NCBI GenBank assembly: GCA_045629205.1
Contig: JAZQQT010000109.1
Span: 1 to 7,200 of the forward strand
Reading direction: 5' to 3'
Source of the DNA: JAZQLP01 sp045629205
GTDB taxonomy: Bacteria > Bacillota > Clostridia > Oscillospirales > UBA644
Length of the DNA stretch: 7,200 bases
In this document: one piece after another, positions 5,393 to 7,200 of the stretch
Layout of the letters: each line of letters begins with the position of its first letter
How positions within the stretch are numbered: position 1 is the stretch's first letter
Notes under the pieces: model-generated
Seen by the model: only the letters and a program-made list of their open reading frames with translations
The model's database searches: none
What the model was told of the DNA's origin: nothing
Position numbers and translations under genes: made by a program

Positions 5393-6272
5393 CTTTTTTG
5401 ATTTTTTTAAACAGCCTTGTAGCTGTTAAGAATAGACCGATTGATAGAAAGAAATTTGCAAAATCCAAATATACATTGCAATCTATGTAATTAAGATGCG
5501 AAATGAGTTTAAAAATTTTATCTGCATTCAACGAGTTTAATAAATATAGAATTGCATCGGTTAGTTTCACGACCGATAATATTACAGAACACATTGATAA
5601 TGATAAGAATCTGTATTTAACTTTATCTTCCAAATAAAGCTTTGGAATACTCAGTAGCGTAAGCATTAAAGAACACAGAAGACTAAACTCAAATGTTAAA
5701 AATACAGTATTGATTATTCCTTGACATGCGATGAATTTATCAAAAATAATTAAAATATAAAAAATAATGGGTGAAAAAGATAATATTGATATTATTTTAT
5801 TTGATGATGTTTTTTGGGGGGAAGAAGCAAATTTGATTATAAAAACAATCGAGAGTAAACAAAAGATTATAATATACGGCGTAAATGTTGAGATAAGTGT
5901 TTTATAATCTTTGTTTAATACATTATTAAAAAACAATTGCAATCCGAAAATGAGTAAGCAAACAGCCGAGACAGAGTATAAAATATATTCGGAAATGGTC
6001 GTTTTTTTAATTAAATTCAACTTTGATTGAGTTTCTTTTTTTTGTTGGCTTTTTATGTTTTTTTGTTTGAAAAATGCAATAACTGAAAATGATAAAAAGA
6101 AAATCAAACAAACGCAAATAAAAATATCAAAAAAAACGGGAATTAAACTATCGTTTTTGTAAAAATAAGAACCTGAAACGTATTCGACAGAAAAAACTAA
6201 TTCCAAAATTCTGAATACAGCGCAGAAAACCGAAAGCGGGAATACAAGTTTCGAGAAATATTTAGATTTCAT
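5385..6272 (-). CDS. Hypothetical polytopic membrane protein, about eight spans
   Basis: I do not recognise this 295-residue protein. Hydrophobic segments lie near residues 9-28, 44-68, 94-114, 129-148, 160-178, 185-209, 222-246 and 265-286, so most of the chain is membrane. A strongly basic, glutamine-rich loop occupies about 69-90 (KQKNIKSQQKKETQSK and following), and the C-terminus is basic (KKIKKDE); by the positive-inside rule both should face the cytoplasm. There is no lipobox, ATPase, peptidase or histidine-kinase motif. The ATG at 6272 has an AAGGA site that overlaps the murI stop, with 11 nt between the genes, and its own stop overlaps the SDR start by 8 nt (ATGAATAA). It is therefore clearly the middle gene of the operon. 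A T6G6 run at 5810-5821 lies inside the frame. Function unknown. Confidence 0.85.
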   Translation of the reverse strand: MKSKYFSKLVFPLSVFCAVFRILELVFSVEYVSGSYFYKNDSLIPVFFDIFICVCLIFFLSFSVIAFFKQKNIKSQQKKETQSKLNLIKKTTISEYILYSVSAVCLLIFGLQLFFNNVLNKDYKTLISTFTPYIIIFCLLSIVFIIKFASSPQKTSSNKIISILSFSPIIFYILIIFDKFIACQGIINTVFLTFEFSLLCSLMLTLLSIPKLYLEDKVKYRFLSLSMCSVILSVVKLTDAILYLLNSLNADKIFKLISHLNYIDCNVYLDFANFFLSIGLFLTATRLFKKIKKDE

Positions 6273-6283
6273 ATGTTTTTTCC

Positions 6284-7063
6284 TTATTTAAGTAAATTTA
6301 GAAAGTGAATTGATTTTAAGTTAAATTCGGCAGTATTATGTTGATTTCCGCTTGTCATTATTTCGAAGTTACCGATTTTTCTGTCTGCTGTTAAGCCGTA
6401 AGTATCCAACAAATGTTTTGTTTGCTTTGCCGTTCCTTCGTTTCCGTCAAATAGTTTGACATTGGGCAAGAGTGCGAGAATATGATTTTTTATAAAAGTA
6501 AAATGAGTGCAGCCCAATACGATTCCGTCAAGTTTGTCCGGTAAAAAATCTCGTAATACATTATAAAGGTAATCGGTAATCAATTTTTTATCAGAAAAAT
6601 TATTTTCAATCAGAGATGCAAGATTCGGGCAGGGGATTGGTATTACATTTGCACTATCAGACATTGCCGTATATAATTTTTTAAATTTTTCTTGTTTAAT
6701 AGTTAAAGGAGTTGCGAGAACCGCAATGTTTTGTCCCGGTAAACATGTTACAGCAGGTTTTATTGCAGGTTCAATTCCTATGATGGGAAATTTATCATAT
6801 TTTTCCCGGATTGCAGCGACAGCGGATCCTGTTGCGGTATTACAGGCAATTACAATGGCTTTTGCTCCTGAATCTACTAATGTGTTTACAGTTGCAAATG
6901 TGAGTTTTTGAATTTCTTCAGATGTCTTTTCACCGTAAGGACAATTTTTTATATCTGCGTAATAGATATAATTTTCATTTGGTAATATTTTTAATAGTTC
7001 ATTTAGGACGGATAATCCGCCTATTCCGGAGTCAATTACACCTATAAAACCGCTTTTATTCAT
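6284..7063 (-). CDS. murI: Glutamate racemase (MurI)
   Basis: MurI converts L- to D-glutamate in the cytosol for peptidoglycan stem peptides, using two cysteines as acid and base. Both are present: C74 in ACNTA (73-77) and C185 in GCTH (184-187), with H187. The N-terminal DSGIGG (11-16) and the PYG block (42-44) are intact. The length of 259 residues is usual. The start at 7063 is supported by AAAAGGT (7078-7072) 8 nt upstream and by a promoter at 7092-7120; an upstream start is unlikely because the region is intergenic in character. murI is the first gene of a leftward operon with an unknown membrane protein and a YmfI-like reductase. Peptidoglycan synthesis implies a walled cell, which argues against mollicutes despite the low GC. 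Confidence 0.96.
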   Translation of the reverse strand: MNKSGFIGVIDSGIGGLSVLNELLKILPNENYIYYADIKNCPYGEKTSEEIQKLTFATVNTLVDSGAKAIVIACNTATGSAVAAIREKYDKFPIIGIEPAIKPAVTCLPGQNIAVLATPLTIKQEKFKKLYTAMSDSANVIPIPCPNLASLIENNFSDKKLITDYLYNVLRDFLPDKLDGIVLGCTHFTFIKNHILALLPNVKLFDGNEGTAKQTKHLLDTYGLTADRKIGNFEIMTSGNQHNTAEFNLKSIHFLNLLK

Positions 7064-7091
7064 ATTGATTGACCTTTTAATATTTTTATAT

Positions 7092-7120
7092 ATTTTACCA
7101 TATTAAATTAAAAAAAACAA
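7092..7120 (-). promoter_or_regulatory. Extended -10 promoter for the murI operon
   Basis: On the minus strand, TTGTTT (7120-7115), a 17-bp spacer and TAAAAT (7097-7092) preceded by TGG form an extended -10 promoter. The start near 7085 gives a leader of about 21 nt with the AAAAGGT ribosome site. Confidence 0.6.
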
Positions 7121-7123
7121 GCA

Positions 7124-7159
7124 AAAAATTATTCTTATATAAATTATTGTTTTAAGAAT
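7124..7159 (-). terminator. Possible weak terminator of a leftward gene beyond the right edge
   Basis: Read leftward, ATTCTTA (7159-7153) can pair with TAAGAAT (7137-7131) across a 15-nt loop, followed by AATTTTTTG. The 7-bp stem has a single G-C pair, so it is weak. It would fit the end of an upstream leftward gene whose last codons may lie at about 7171-7200. This is tentative. Confidence 0.25.
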
Positions 7160-7200
7160 GTTTTGATTGATTAATAATATATACGTTTTTCCTCCTTTCG

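Noticed and set aside
6030..6072. T-rich tract as a terminator or regulatory element
   Set aside because: It is the coding complement of a lysine-rich loop in the membrane protein (AAA codons), and no stem precedes it.
6726..6911. Open frame antisense to murI
   Set aside because: It lies opposite the conserved ACNTA region of MurI.
1..7200. CRISPR array, IS element, phage or toxin-antitoxin signature
   Set aside because: No regularly spaced repeats, transposase motifs, target-site duplications or small toxin-antitoxin gene pairs were seen; the tRNA 3' end is not duplicated nearby as an attachment site.

Overview
The window looks like chromosomal DNA of a low-GC Gram-positive bacterium, most likely an uncultured Clostridia-type gut Firmicute. 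The basis is strong AT richness outside the tRNA, GGAGG-type ribosome sites, extended -10 promoters (TGnTATAAT), a tRNA with encoded CCA, and Firmicute-flavoured Lgt, LuxS, MurI and YmfI-like proteins. TGA serves as a stop (folD, luxS), so the standard code is used. No phage, IS element, CRISPR array or other mobile signature is visible. The genus assignment is inference.

Layout. A partial membrane-protein gene runs leftward off the left edge (1-459, minus). It is separated from a rightward operon by 119 bp holding two back-to-back promoters. The rightward operon is lgt (579-1586), folD (1588-2436), luxS (2445-2918) and a YhcC/YtqA-family radical SAM gene (2920-3843), with gaps of 1, 8 and 1 nt. 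The radical SAM gene overlaps by 59 nt with a convergent yhhQ-type queuosine-precursor transporter gene (3785-4456, minus). Next come a tRNA-Leu(CAA) gene (4535-4621, plus) with its own promoter and an intrinsic terminator. The right part is a leftward operon: murI (7063 to 6284), an unrecognised 295-residue polytopic membrane protein (6272 to 5385) and an SDR reductase resembling B. subtilis YmfI (5392 to 4652). The last 137 bp hold the murI promoter and perhaps the end of another leftward gene outside the window.

How the genes fit together. lgt and murI serve the cell envelope (lipoprotein lipidation, D-glutamate for peptidoglycan). folD and luxS serve one-carbon metabolism and S-adenosylhomocysteine recycling. 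The radical SAM protein, the YhhQ transporter and the YmfI-like reductase belong to families linked respectively to tRNA wobble modification, queuosine salvage and EF-P modification, so a translation-quality theme runs through the centre, though co-location alone does not prove it. Most genes are housekeeping. The genuinely undescribed items are the two membrane proteins (1-459 and 5385-6272). I do not see a convincing novel multi-gene system.
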